This document shows, piece after piece, positions 47,664 to 59,663 of a DNA stretch of 64,000 nucleotides. Origin of the DNA: Jacaranda mimosifolia (taxonomy: Eukaryota; Streptophyta; Magnoliopsida; Lamiales; Bignoniaceae); NCBI GenBank assembly GCA_018894105.1, contig CM032121.1, forward strand, positions 30,976,230 to 31,040,229. The letters run 5' to 3'. A program made the position numbers and the translations under genes. Position 1 is the first letter of the stretch. Each line of letters opens with the position of its first letter. Under the pieces are notes generated by a model that saw only the letters and a program-made list of their open reading frames with translations, was not told the DNA's origin and did no database searches.

Positions 47664-50600
47664 GAAATCAACTCCAAGTCATTCCCTTTTGTTGAATTGC
47701 CTGCTATGATGATGGGGTGACAATTAACAATAAAAAAGCTTGCCCATATGGATTAAAACCATAGGGACCTATAAAAAATCGTGGAACATAAGGATCTTTA
47801 GATCACATAACTCATGAACCAACTGGACCACTGCCACTTTAGAGAATCTAGTCACAACCACCCATCTTATCTTGGTGATGCAATGGAGAAACAAGGTGAT
47901 AAAATGCTTACAAATATAAGTCTGAGCAAAAGGTCAAATACTTTACTTCGTCCATTGTTATGTTATCTACCAACAATCGTAGGATATAATCATTAATACC
48001 ACAAGTTAAGCATGGAGTGCCTTACAAGAATTATGTATACTCAAAACCCTAAATGGAATAAATTGACTCTACATCATTCATTTTGTTAAGCTACCAGTTA
48101 GGGTTGTTCATATGGCTCAAGAAGTAGTAGACTTATAAAAGGTGGTACATGATAATGATATCCAAATCACGCACCTCATAGATAAGTTGCAGCACTCCTA
48201 TTATGCATATTAATGAAAAGGGTTTTACGCTACCCAAATCCGCAAAAATAAGATATATAATACACATTTTCTAAGCTAATAAATATATTGAACCCAAACC
48301 TGCACCCAGACTCTTTAAGAAAATTAAAATAATTCTAGGTGGGTTCTTTATCATAAATGCCTAACTCCCTAAATTTTTAAGGCCATTAGATTTCATCAAA
48401 CTGGATTGTCAAAATTAACCCTAAGAATAACACACGTTCACATCCACCCATTCATTCTTCTTTATCATTTTTTGCAATGTTGTCTCTCATTTCTCAGAGT
48501 GTTGTGCTGCGTTCGCTAGCTCCATTATTCCACCACATCTATTACCTCTACTTCTTCTTCCATGTAGTTATTCTCTTCTTCCACTGCCTCCATAGCTCAC
48601 TACACCTGTTGTCTCTAACACCTCCACCGCGACTGTCATCTCCACCATGGCTGCAATCTTGGAAATGTTTGTCGCCTTTACATCTGGTTAGAAAAAAAAT
48701 TGTTTTTCATTTACTTTAGTTTGGTTTTAGGTCTTATGATTGGTACTTAAGAAAAGCTAGATGGTGCTAAAAATATCAAAATCTTCCTCCTAATGCCTTA
48801 TTATAATAGTTAACTGTAATTTTCTTTCAAATAGTTGTGGGCTCAAACTAAGAACATCGTTGATATGGTTGATGTATTTTCATTATATGGGAAAAAATTA
48901 TGGGTCCATGAATTAGTTGAAAATTATTTTTCTTAAATGGGTTCACACATGCTAATTAAACTTAGATAGTGGGATACTATAGATTGTTTCTTACTGTAGA
49001 GTTTTTTCTATAAAATAAATTAAAACAACAAAAAACATCATAAGCCATGGACACAAATTCAACAAAAATTAAAAGAAAATGTATCATCTAGGGAAAAAGA
49101 TAAACCACTTTGATAGTTGTACAACTTAACAACTGTCTTCCTAAAATTTTATCTTTGTGTTGTGTGTTTGAAAAGTAATTGTCATGGGTTAATTTTTTAT
49201 CCAAAAAAAAGATTGGGACAAGTATAGACTTGGTTTGGAAAGTGGAACCGAGCCACGTATCCTATGGGTGTTGCATCAAATTAGGCAAGATAAACTTTAT
49301 GGTCTTAGATTTGTGTGTTCTTTCGTTACGAGCCTAAATAGAGTAAAACCTTACTCATTGGCAACTTAACTCCCACCTTGAAGAATTTACAACTACTCAT
49401 CTTTTTAGGGTTCTGCAGCAGAGGAGAAACAAGGTTATGAAATGCTTGACAAAAGTGAGTTTGAGTAAAAGGTCAATAATTTCACTTCACACATTGCTGT
49501 GTTAGTTGTCCAATAGTTGCAAGACATAATCATTAATACAATAAAAGCATGATATAACACACATTCTCACAACTCTCTTGCATACTCAAATCCTTAAATG
49601 AATCGAATTGACTCCAAGCTATCCCTTTTTGTTGAGTTGCATGGTATGGTGTTTGAAGCAACAACTGTGATGAAGAAAACTTGATTAGCTAGCTCAAGAC
49701 ATAGTGGACCTACAAAAAATTAATGAAGATAAAGATCTCCAAATCATGTAACTCATGAAGAAGTTAGAGTACTCCTTGCTTGGAGAATTTAGTCATAACT
49801 ACCAATCTTTATTTAGGTATGTAGTAGAGGAGATATAAGGTGATGAAATGCTTTATAATATGAGTTTGAATAAAAGCTCAACGACTTCACTTCATACATT
49901 GCTATGTTGTTTGTCCAATAGTTGCAGAACATGATCACTAACACCATAAAAACTCAGTATGACATGCCTTCTCAAACTTCCTTGCATACTTAAAACTTTA
50001 AAAAACGAATTGATTAATTTAGAATACTAAGAGGGTATCAAATACTAAAGCCTAATAATTGGATGAAAAAGGTAATCTAGAATAATTTGCTCATTTTATA
50101 TAAACATGCAACAATATGGGGATTGATGATAATTACTTAATGAAGTAATTTGAGCATATACCAAAAGCCAATACCTTCTCTGGTACATTAACTTAGAATC
50201 TAAATCCATTGATAGCTAAGAGTAGATGGGAAGGCAATTCTTAAATTATTTCTATAGTACTCACCAGACTGTAAGCAAGATTGCTCACTAACATAAAATA
50301 ATGAAAAGAAGAGGTGTTGACATGCATTAAGTTTGAATTGCAAGAACAAAACCTTAGGAATTTTTTGAAGTAGAGATATGTATCCTAGAGATTCATTAGG
50401 AGGCTCCTCTATAGCTTCCAAGGGATCAAGCTTTGCAATTTTGAAGAATTTACTAACTATATCCATGATATGGAATTTGACAATCCTAATTATGGAACTA
50501 GGATTCTTATAAAAATTAAAAGAAGGAAAAGAAAGATTCAAAGAAGAGTGAAAAGCATGCCAAAGCCTCTACAGGAGAATCTATGGCTATTAACGAAATT

Positions 50601-50990
50601 TCTGTCAAAATTTTGACAAGCAATGAAAATAGTGGTGAGAAAATTGGAGATAAACATATTTCAGTTAGCAAAATGACATTTGAAGGGATACAAGACAAAT
50701 AATATATACCCATTTCTAAACTTTGACATTTTTCACATTTTTGATGAATTGTACTTAGGAAGTTGAGTCAACTGCAAGAATAGAGGTTCATGAAAAACTT
50801 GGAAAGATAAATGACTTTAAGTATTGTAAGTATCATTGAGTTGTCAGCCACCCAATAGAGAAATGCTTTGTAAGTAACAAAAATAAGATCATAGAATTGG
50901 AAAAGATGCAAATATAATCCTTAATATTGAATAAGCCATAACCACAATACATGCTAGCTCTATGGTAGTATTGAGTGCCTTATGTGTTTC
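47664..50990 (+). pseudogene. Gypsy gag remnant with tandemly repeated N-terminal segment
   Basis: Plus-strand fragments in several frames match the gag of a plant Ty3/gypsy group. Near 48113: MAQEVVDL, then HDNDIQITHLIDKLQHS. Near 47845: ESSHNHPSYLGDAMEKQGDK and LTNISLSKRS. Near 49490-49610: FTSHIAVLVVQ and LQDIIINTIKA, then MNRIDS. Near 50415: QGIKLCNFEEFTNYIHDMEF, then a Lys-rich stretch. Near 50810: DFKYCKYH, then VVSHPIEKCFV, the knuckle region. The order is collinear with a gag protein from N- to C-terminus, but its first part recurs at about 400 bp spacing (about 47664, 48063, 49373 and 49613). The segment 48216-49372 does not match. Stops are too many to count. No pol follows before the copia LTR at 51181. 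Confidence 0.7.
48216..49372. other. Unassigned interval inside the gag remnant
   Basis: No recognisable coding sequence. An 80-residue Leu/Ser/Pro-rich plus-strand frame at 48477-48719 has no domain I know. It may be an insertion into the gag repeat, but I see no termini. Confidence 0.4.
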
Positions 50991-51168
50991 ATGGGACAAG
51001 AAAAATATCTTTTCCTCACCACACCCATATGGGAATTAAAAATGCTTCATTTTAGGAATTTGGACATAGTGTTGATGGAGATCCTGTTTGCTAATATGCT
51101 AATTGAGCTAAAGACAAATTTCACAGCTCAAATTGAGGCTAGTGATGAGTAGGCTCTTGTGGCCTATT

Positions 51169-51180
51169 AGGGAAAGGGAA
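51169..51180 (+). other. Polypurine-tract-like run abutting an LTR start
   Basis: AGGGAAAGGGAA directly precedes TGTTATAAATTG. If real it would make the LTR that follows a 3' LTR, although a primer-binding site follows the same LTR at 59121. It may be coincidence. Confidence 0.35.
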
Positions 51181-51216
51181 TGTTATAAATTGAGTCGGAT
51201 TTCGGACCTTTGCCCA

Positions 51217-51655
51217 CACTACAACAAATTGCACTTCGCGTAACAAAATTTTTGGTAACAAAGGTAAAATTCATTACATATGTTAGATTTATTGTAACAA
51301 AATTGATTTTTTGTTACAAATAACATTTTCTTGAGTAACAAAGTAAAAGTTTTGTTACCTTTAACTCAAATTCGTTACCTTAAATTTTTTATATTCGTAA
51401 CTAAATAATAATTCGTTACAGAAAATGTTATTTTGTTACATATAACATTTTTCGTCATATAAGAAGATATATTTGTAACAAAATTTGGTACCTTTTGTAA
51501 CAACAAAATATTTGTTACAAATAAAATATATTATAACAAAGTTTTTAGTTACTAAACTTTAAGTAACTTCCCTCCAAAATTCATTCCCTCCAAATATCAA
51601 TTGTACACATATGGTAACAATGATTTTTGTTACTAATTATAAATGAATATTAAAT
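51217..51655. repeat. CACTA-2 left terminus and subterminal motif array
   Basis: Repeated GTAACAAA, TTTGTTAC and TTCGTTAC motifs are present, nearly the reverse complement of 27846-28276. Confidence 0.85.
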
Positions 51656-52460
51656 TAAACTTTTACTAATACTTGTGGGTTGGGCTTTTGTTCAAAAAAT
51701 GAACTTCACAATAATATAAAGAATTTGTTAATTGGGCTTAATCAATTTTTTAGTGAATTATTACTGAATCGAATTTTATTTTAAAGAATGAGCTTGAAGA
51801 AATTTGAAGTGAATAATCCATTAGTTGGGCTGATTTCTTTAAAATATTAGGTGTTATAACTTTTTTGTGAATTATTCAATGAATTGGGAGTTTTCATTTA
51901 TGAAATAGATTTGACCAAATTTATAGTAAATTAAGTGGTGAATTAGGCTTCATTTTAAGAGCTGGTCTTGAACAAATTTGAAGTGAGGTAAATGATGAAT
52001 CAAGCTTTCTTCAAGGAACTGAGCTTATTTTTTATTAATTAGGCTTCACATTAGTTCAAATAATCGATTGCTTTGAGTTGAACATTTTTTTTTTTTTAAC
52101 TAATTGGGCTTAACTAATATTTTAGTGAATTGGCAAATTGGGCTTCATACTAATTTGAAGAATTCATTAATTGGGCTTTACCAACTTCCTTTTCATTAAT
52201 TGAGCTTTAATAATTCTCTTAGTAAATTAGTGAATTGGATTTCAAAATGAATTGGATCTGACATTAACCTAAAAAATTGATTAATTGTATTTTTACAACT
52301 TTTCTTTTATTAATATGAGTTCACCAAATTTTTAGTAAATTAATGTCATTTGGTAAAGATTGGGTTTGACATCAAATTGCAGAGTTGATTAATTGGGCTT
52401 TAGCAACTCCTTTTTTATTAATTGGGCTTCACTAATTTTATAATGAATTGGTGTCATTAT
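51656..52460. repeat. Degenerate tandem repeats inside the CACTA-2 left end
   Basis: Units of about 100-120 bp are marked by TTAATTGGGCTT and TTTAGTGAATT, the counterpart of 27045-27845. A segment starting ATAGGGGTGGCAATTTGGGT follows at 52459. Confidence 0.7.
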
Positions 52461-52739
52461 AGGGGTGGCAATTTGGGTGGATCGTATGAGTTCGAGTTGG
52501 GTTGAAGTAGGGGTATAATATTAATTTTCTCAACTCTATCCCAACTCAACTTGATGACAACTTGAAAATGTTCAATACTAACCCAACCTAAATCGTATCA
52601 GGTCAGATTTGGGTTGACCTGATTTTTATTTGGTCAACTTGCCAACTCAAATCCACCCAATCCAACCTACCAATTTGATTTTAATTAATTATTTCAAACA
52701 TTTGTTTTAATTTCAAACCCTATTGTGAAAAAATAAATA

Positions 52740-53506
52740 TATATATATACACACACACAAAATAACTTCTTTATATTTTATAAAACCACGCACACCATCT
52801 CCCCTTCCATATTTGTTGCCCATTTAATATAATTTTAATATAAAAAGACCAATTTACACTTAATCATTTCACATATTTACAATTCAATTTAAATAACTTT
52901 TTATTATCATTTTTTATTTTTTTATTTTTTTTTCTTTTTATTCTCAATTATCTCTTCTTCCATTATTTCATATATTTCTCATTTTATACATATATATAAA
53001 TTTGTCATTATTTCTCATTTCTCATTATTTCATATGTTCTCATTTTGTAGATATTTATATATATAAATTTATCTATAAAATTTTAAATAATTTTTATTTT
53101 TATCTTTTTTCTTTCTAATTATTCATACATGTATACTTATTTTTTCTATTTATACTTATTCACATATATATGATAACCATATATATAAATTTATAAATAA
53201 AATTTAAATTAATTTTATTTTATCTATTTTTTTTCTATTTATTCATTCCGAATTAAATAATATTTATTGTTTATAAAAATATATATAATATAATTTTTTA
53301 TTCATACTTATATACATATAGTATATATATATACATATATATAAATTTCAATAAAATTTAAAGAAGATTCATCATATATTTCTCATTTTATACATATATA
53401 AATTTATCATTATTTCTCATTTCTCATTATTTCATATATTCTTATTTTATACATATGTGTAAATTTATTTAATGAATTTGGATGGCAATGCAATTTTGTT
53501 TCCCTC
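52740..53506. repeat. AT-rich segment copy A of CACTA-2
   Basis: From AAATAACTTCTTTATATTTT (about 52760) to GGCAATGCAATTTTGTTTCC (about 53484-53503). It recurs, shortened, at 56480-57010, starting AAATAACTTCCTTATGTTTT, and corresponds to the repeated segment of CACTA-1. Confidence 0.75.
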
Positions 53507-55680
53507 CAACTTTGTATTCCCTCCAAAATTTGGGCCATAAAAAATGTTAACAATTGTTTTTATTATTAGTTTGACATAATAATTTAATTTGATTTCTTTC
53601 AAAAATTTGATTCCCACTAATAATAATGAATTCTCTTTATTTTTTCAATTCCTCTAAATTTTAGATCCTTCATTTTTTTTGTATAAATAATTTATAACAA
53701 ACTTAATTTTTTTTTTATCTTAGATTATATGATGAATTGACATATAATTTTTTTAAATTATTAAATGACTTTCTATTATAGTTAAAATAGTTAAATAACA
53801 TATAATTTGGACTTATAAATTTTGGTGCTTAAGAATTTAATTTTTTATTATAATTTATTACAATATTCTTTTTGAAAAATTCTAAAAACTCCTTAAAATA
53901 AATAGTTAAAGGTTACATACTTGAATATTAAAAGAAAAGAAAGAAATCTAGTTTACCATAATATTTAATGAAAAGAAAACAATCCCTGAAGTTAGGCCTG
54001 TTAATGTTACATTTCAATTTTTAATCGCTGTATTGGCCGGTTAAAGATTTTTATAACTTATAGATATCTATATGTTAATTGTGCGTATATTTTAATATAT
54101 AAAATGCTAAAATGAAGATAATTTTCATGGTCTAATATAGTGTAAAAAAGTATTAACATAAAGTATATTATTAAATTTAATGATTATTAACTTTTATGAA
54201 TTTGAACAAGTTGTTTTTAAGAATTAGTTGGTCTATGTATTATATTTCCTTCAAAAAAACAAGTTTTCCTATTATTTTTTTATTCCCTCCAAAATTTTGC
54301 TTCTCCCTCCATTTTGTGTCTAAATAGTATATACAAAAATTATTTATTTTATCTCATATTATAAGATGAATTATGACATATTATTATGGGGGTTAAAAAT
54401 TTAATTCTATTTTTTGTTATTATTTATTAGAACATTGTTTTTGAACAAAAAGATTTTAGAAAAATTATTTATAAATTCTAAAAACTTTAGTCTTTATGTG
54501 TAATTAATTTTATTTTAAAAATTAAAATATTTTGTACTAATAATATATTGATGTGGACAATTTAAACATGCATTTAGTGAAAATTTTGTACACTTAATTA
54601 ACGCAAATTGTTTTGAAATTGATCAACTTGTATAACTTTAATATGGTTGGAAATTTTAAAATTATTTTGAAATACTCATGACATTGTAATATAAACTTAG
54701 TAATATAGTTATAAGTTTAATAAAATTATTTTTTATTCCCATATATTTAATTAAATATTTGAAAAACTATTAGTATCCTTAACAAATTTGTAGATATCGT
54801 TGAAAATTTATATTAAAATTCAAAAATATCCTTTAAAAGCTGTTGTGATTATTTTTTAAACAAAAATACACCTGCACTTATTTATAACTTTAACATGGGG
54901 GTTTAACTTCAATATTATTTAAATTACTCAAAATGAATTTAAATAATTTTTTTAAATATTTAATAATCTTTTAATTGAAATTGAATTAAAAAAATAAAAA
55001 TTTAAAACCATCAACATATCTAAAGTAATTTAATCAAATTTAATTAAACATGTTTATTAATTATAAAATAAGAATAAAAATCAAATCCATCTCTTAATTA
55101 AATATAATTTTGTTTTTAAATTACATCTCAATATTATTAAAAAATAATCATATCTAAACCAATTTAATTATATTAAGTTGAATATATTTATTAAATATAA
55201 AAAATATTTATTAACTAAAATAAATAATTTAAAAATAAAAATAAGATCTAAAAATAACATACTAACAATAGTAATTTCAAAATGTCAATTTCACCCGACC
55301 AACCCAATAAAAAAGTTATTGATATGATATATTGTTCCCACATAAAATACAAATAAAAAAAATCTCAATTTATTTTTTATCTATGATCCAAAATAAAACA
55401 AACAATCATAACATTCCCCTACCCCACTTCTGAAAAATCATTTTGCTAAAATATTTTGGTAAAATACTCCGATTCATAAATAAACAAGCCCTAATTTAAA
55501 CTAATTTTATTAAATTTATTAATTAATAAAAAATAAATAAGTCAAGATGTGTGAGATCTAGAGTTTTAATCAAAATAAATAATTTAAATAAAAATAAAAT
55601 CTAAAATTTCATCCTAACAATATAATTTTAATGATTTTAAATAAATAAATATTTTTAATTATAATATGTTAAAATGCATA
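53507..55680. other. AT-rich internal block of CACTA-2
   Basis: No genes. This is the reverse complement of about 11780-13970 in CACTA-1, with many small differences. Confidence 0.7.
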
Positions 55681-55719
55681 TATACATACATACATATATA
55701 TATATTCTTTTCCTCCTCT

Positions 55720-55976
55720 CCCCCCCCCCCCCCCCCCGCCCAGCCATCCCTACCCCTTCCAACCAGGCATCCCCCACCCCCAGCCACGCCATGGCCAGCT
55801 AGTGGCCAAGTAGGCCGCAGCCCAACGGCCAGATCACCCCCCCACCCGCCAAGCCAAGGCCATGGCCAAGCAGGCTGCTGGTTGCGGCCTGCCATGGCTG
55901 ACCGCTGGCTGTGGCCAGATCTGGCCACTGGCCATCGCCAGGCGGCCGCCGGCCATCGCCGGCTGTGAGGGTTGGG
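55720..55976. repeat. GC-rich cassette of CACTA-2
   Basis: The cassette begins with a run of 18 C (55720-55737) after TA-rich and CT-rich sequence. Strings built from GGCCATGGCC, GGCCAGATC and GCCATCGCC follow, and it ends TGAGGGTTGGGGGTGGG. It keeps the same plus-strand order (TA run, CT run, GC block, G-rich end) as the cassette of CACTA-1 although the host elements are inverted. Frames are open on both strands because of composition, and I call no gene. Confidence 0.75.
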
Positions 55977-56470
55977 GGTGGGTCATGTGTATATATATAT
56001 GTATATATTTATATTGATATTATATGATATTTATATTGATAAATAAAATTTTTAATTTTTCTAGGAGGATTTTGTTATATATTTTATAAAAAAAAAAATT
56101 ACTATTTTTTTAATGAAAGTTGATTGGGCATTTCAAAATTTGTCAAATTTTTATAAACAAATTAAATTTTGGGGTTGTTGGGTAATTAACTTATTTTAAT
56201 GTAACGGTTTATTCCGAACACTAACGGAAGTTGAGGTGCTATCCCAAATGTGTTAAAAATTTTAGAGTTCTGGTCTTATAAGTATCAACCTAAGCACTGA
56301 AAGTGCATACCCCCTATCCAATGACATAAAAAATGTAATTTTTTCAATATAACCAAACACTACGTTAATGAGGAAAAGAAAAGTAAAGGCTCCATTGAGA
56401 TGATAATAATTTTATTGGACTAGTTGCAATTTACCCCCCTGTGATTTGTAAAATAAGCATCAAACAAACC
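55977..56470. other. CACTA-2 interior without recognisable features
   Basis: AT-rich, with a stretch of text such as TAACGGTTTATTCC and CACTAACGGAAGTTGAGG (56200-56245) that reads like older repeat sequence. No gene seen. Confidence 0.5.
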
Positions 56471-57027
56471 TATGAAAAAATATATATACAAAATAACTTC
56501 CTTATGTTTTATAAAACCGCGCACACCGCCTCCCCTCCACATTTGTTGCCAATTTAAAATAATTTTAATATAAAAAAACCAATTTACCGTTAATCATTTC
56601 AAATATCTACAATTTAATTTAGATAATTTTTTATTATTATAATTTATTTTTTTTATTTTTTTCATTCTTCTCTTTTCTTTTTATTCTCATTGAGTCATTT
56701 CTCTCTTCTTCCGTTATTTCATACATTTCTCATTTTATACATATATATAAATTTATTATTATTTCTCATTTCTCATTATTTCATATATTCTTATTTGACA
56801 CATATTTATATATATAAATTTATCTATAAAATTTTAAAAAAAATTTATTTTTATCTTTTTTCTTTCTAATTATTCATACATGTATACTTATTTTTTTCTA
56901 TTTATACTTATTCACATATATATAAATTTATTAATAAAATTTAAATTACTTTTATTTTTATCTATTTTTTTATTTATTCATTCCGAATTAAATAATATTT
57001 AATATATATGAAAATATATATAATATA

Positions 57028-57185
57028 TATTTTGCGACGATTTGTCTCAACCGCCGCAAAATATTAATTTGACGGTGGTTAAGCGGCAATATATCCAACC
57101 CGCCGTGGAATTCATAATAAATGGCGGCAGTTAGTGTAACCGCCACTGAATCAACAACTTCGCGCTGGTTTTTCTACGCCGTCTC
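57028..57185. repeat. Cluster of CCGCC/GGCGG motifs inside CACTA-2
   Basis: AACCGCCGCAAAAT, TTAAGCGGCAAT, AACCCGCCGTGGAA, AATGGCGGCAGTTA and TAACCGCCACTGAA occur in both orientations within about 110 bp. They stand out from the AT-rich background and resemble subterminal arrays of a different CACTA-type family. Confidence 0.5.
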
Positions 57186-57189
57186 AATT

Positions 57190-57955
57190 AATAATATTGT
57201 TTCTTTTGCTTATTAGATTGTCCTTTGTTTTTTACTTTAAAAGATTTTGTTCATAATTTTTTAATATATATATGTAATGCCAATTATTTTTTATAAATAT
57301 TTTTTTTTTATAAATTTCTAAAATAAAGTGTTTTATATTATAAGCTATTCTACAAAATGTAAAGAGGTATTTACTTATTTTTAAAATTTGAACACACTCT
57401 TGTAATAATCTAGACCGTATGAATTTTAAGTTTTTATTTTATTCATACATTGCAAGGCTTATTTTAAAAGATAAAATATGATATTTTTATAAGCATAAAC
57501 TTTTTTTATAATATCTTTTCATTAAAAACTTAGCCAAACACCTACTTAGTCTATATTTTTACTTGTTTGTTAATATTATATATTTTGATTAATGAAATGA
57601 ATTATTATAGTATTTTCTTTACCCAATACTCACAATGCAAAAATATTACTCCTTTACCTAACAATTTATATATACATATATGTAATAAAATTTCTTTGCT
57701 TCATGCAGCTATATTATAGAATTATCCCACACTTTCTATTTATTTCTTTTAGTTCACTACTTGACACTCTTATTTTATTTATTCAAATGACAATTACTAT
57801 TTTATTTCTAAAAATAATAATATTATTCTAAAATATTCTAATAAACTAATTATGTCATATCATTAATTTTCAAAACTTATTTTTAATAGTGTAAAAGAAT
57901 TCACACCTTTTATTCTTCCGACTAATATTTTTTATTATTTTATTTTATTTACATT
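57190..57955. other. AT-rich CACTA-2 stretch, nothing recognised
   Basis: No frames or repeats of note. Confidence 0.5.
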
Positions 57956-57959
57956 AAGA

Positions 57960-58280
57960 ATTAGGAGTATAAATGAGATGAGACGATTCGCGAGGAGTTC
58001 GAGCTCGTTAGTTAAACAAGCCAAACCAAGCTTAATAAGTATACGTATCTATGCACATACCAACATCAACAAGTATTAGCTACATCCAAGTTGGTAGTGT
58101 TCCTGCTGCAGCCCATGCCTGGTTCGGGTTCGAGTCTCCATTCCAGTAGATTTTGAATTTCCATTTCCAGCGGGCAGGTCGGGCCAGTCTGGTGCATGCG
58201 GGCAAGTCAAGCGAGCACACTGTGGGTCGCGCGGATCGGCAGGTGGGTCTGGTGCATGTGTGTGCTGCAGGTCGGGTCAA
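57960..58280. repeat. GC-richer block next to the CACTA-2 right end
   Basis: It contains two GTCTGGTGCATG copies (about 58189 and 58249) and several GCAGGTCGGG/GCGGGCAGGT strings. It occupies the place of the 11130-11590 block in CACTA-1 but has different sequence. Confidence 0.55.
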
Positions 58281-58284
58281 ATGC

Positions 58285-58717
58285 TAAATATAACAAAATT
58301 TTTACACTCTTTCGTAACAAAACTTTTAGTTATCTATTCAATTAGTAACAAAATGCATATTTTTGAATTGAAATATTATTTAACTATTTGTAACAAAATA
58401 TTTTGTTACATAAACAATTAGTAACTATATTTAATTAAATAAATAATATCATTATATCATGCATTAGTAACGAAAAAATAAAATGCAACAAAATTGTCAA
58501 TGTTTTAGTAACTAAACATTTTGTTACGTTAAAAATTTATTGTAACTAACATACTTTTTTGTTACGAATATCATAGTTTTAGTAACGATACATTTCGTCG
58601 CCATATTAGGGCACTAAACTTAAGTAACGAAAAATTCGTTACCAATATTTTGCGTGACGAATTTCAGCGTTATGGTAACAAAATTATTCGTTACTAAAAC
58701 TGTAATTTGCTATAGTG
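58285..58717. repeat. CACTA-2 right terminus and subterminal motif array
   Basis: Repeated GTAACAAA, GTTAC and TAACGAAA motifs are present, the reverse complement of the left end of CACTA-1. Confidence 0.85.
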
Positions 58718-59120
58718 CCAATTGACATCCATATTTGAATAGATTTACATGTAGAAGAAATTACAGTTCTTGTTGGAAAAGAACTCTTCCTTGTACAGAG
58801 ATGTGGATAGATAATACTCATCCATATCTAGAAGGATAAGTTTTTCTCAACCTTCATAGTTCTTCTCTCTCAATATTTTTTGCAGTATAGCCAAATAGTC
58901 TCCGAAGGTTTAAGGTGTGCAAGCTTGTAGAAGTTCTAATAGCAACTCTGCAAGACGAGAAGAAGAAATTGATAGAAAACTACTTGAGATTGAAAGTCGT
59001 GGAGTTTGTACATGTTCAGGGATTGTAAGCGAACTTTGATCTAGGGTGATATTCGTGAAATGTTTGCTGATTAAGATAACAATGACCCACTCACATCTTG
59101 ATACCATGGTTTTCTAACAG

Positions 59121-59133
59121 TGGTATTAGAGCC
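59121..59133 (+). other. tRNA-Met primer-binding site of copia-2
   Basis: TGGTATTAGAGCC matches the common plant copia site TGGTATCAGAGCC with one transition and follows the LTR end by one base. Confidence 0.8.
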
Positions 59134-59663
59134 TATAGACTCAATCTTACAATTTCATTTTGAATTCATTAGTGTATTTATTTATCTTTTTCACATGGTA
59201 TAAATTGAAGTTTGATTTGACACAAGCATAAAAATTTTTTATAAGAAGCTCATATCCTTGTAGAAAGTGTTTTTTGTTTGTTTAGGATAAGAAAACTTTA
59301 TAGTTAAAAGCACTAGGAAAACTTAGTAATATAGTTCATTGATAATGTGAGAAGACAAGCAACCAACCTTGGAAATTCACTAAGTTCTCCTCTATGAGTT
59401 TTTCTATATAATTATTAGCATGTTTGATATGTCAAGTCTGATATATTGTTCCATATGTATCTATAATTTGTGGCATAATTAGATGTCCATAATTTTAACT
59501 GATTCTGGAATTAAAAAAATTCACTAAGTAGAAGAATATTTGATATGAAGAAAATTAACAATGGAATTTCCATTTGGGATATCCTTGTGCAAATAGTAAT
59601 TTCAAGTAGTGGGTACTTGCAATTTTTCTTCTAATTGGTGGTTGGATTGATAGAAGATTGTCA
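59134..59663 (+). other. Copia-2 leader region, no gag recognised
   Basis: AT-rich sequence after the primer-binding site. The short frames show no gag core or zinc knuckle. CACTA-3 begins at its right edge. Confidence 0.45.

Larger units (their letters stand above)
51217..58717. mobile_element. CACTA-2, non-autonomous CACTA-type DNA transposon
   Basis: The element starts CACTACAACAAATTGCAC at 51217 and ends TGTAATTTGCTATAGTG at 58717 (complement CACTATAGCAAATTACA). Both ends are flanked by CCA (51214-51216 and 58718-58720), an exact 3-bp target duplication. It is 7.5 kb long with no transposase-like frame. It corresponds to CACTA-1 in reverse orientation. Its left end, tandem array and hAT-like segment match the right part of CACTA-1, and its right subterminal array matches the left one. 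Internal modules are arranged differently: the GC-rich cassette and one AT-segment copy lie on the other side of the shared AT-rich block. Confidence 0.9.
51181..59119 (+). repeat. Copia-2 LTR (about 435 bp), split by CACTA-2
   Basis: The LTR begins TGTTATAAATTGAGTCGGAT at 51181, is interrupted after 51216, resumes after the CCA duplication at 58721, and ends TTTTCTAACA at 59119. The next bases are G and then a tRNA-Met primer-binding site. TG...CA ends, a short length and an ending like TTTTCTAACAGTGGTATnAGAGCC are characteristic of plant Ty1/copia 5' LTRs. No gag or pol of this element is seen to the right before CACTA-3, and no second LTR lies in the window. Confidence 0.7.

Noticed and set aside
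55659..55968. Gly/Trp/Pro-rich frames on both strands as a captured gene
   Set aside because: Open on both strands because of a C run and GGCC repeats. No domain or splice sites are visible.
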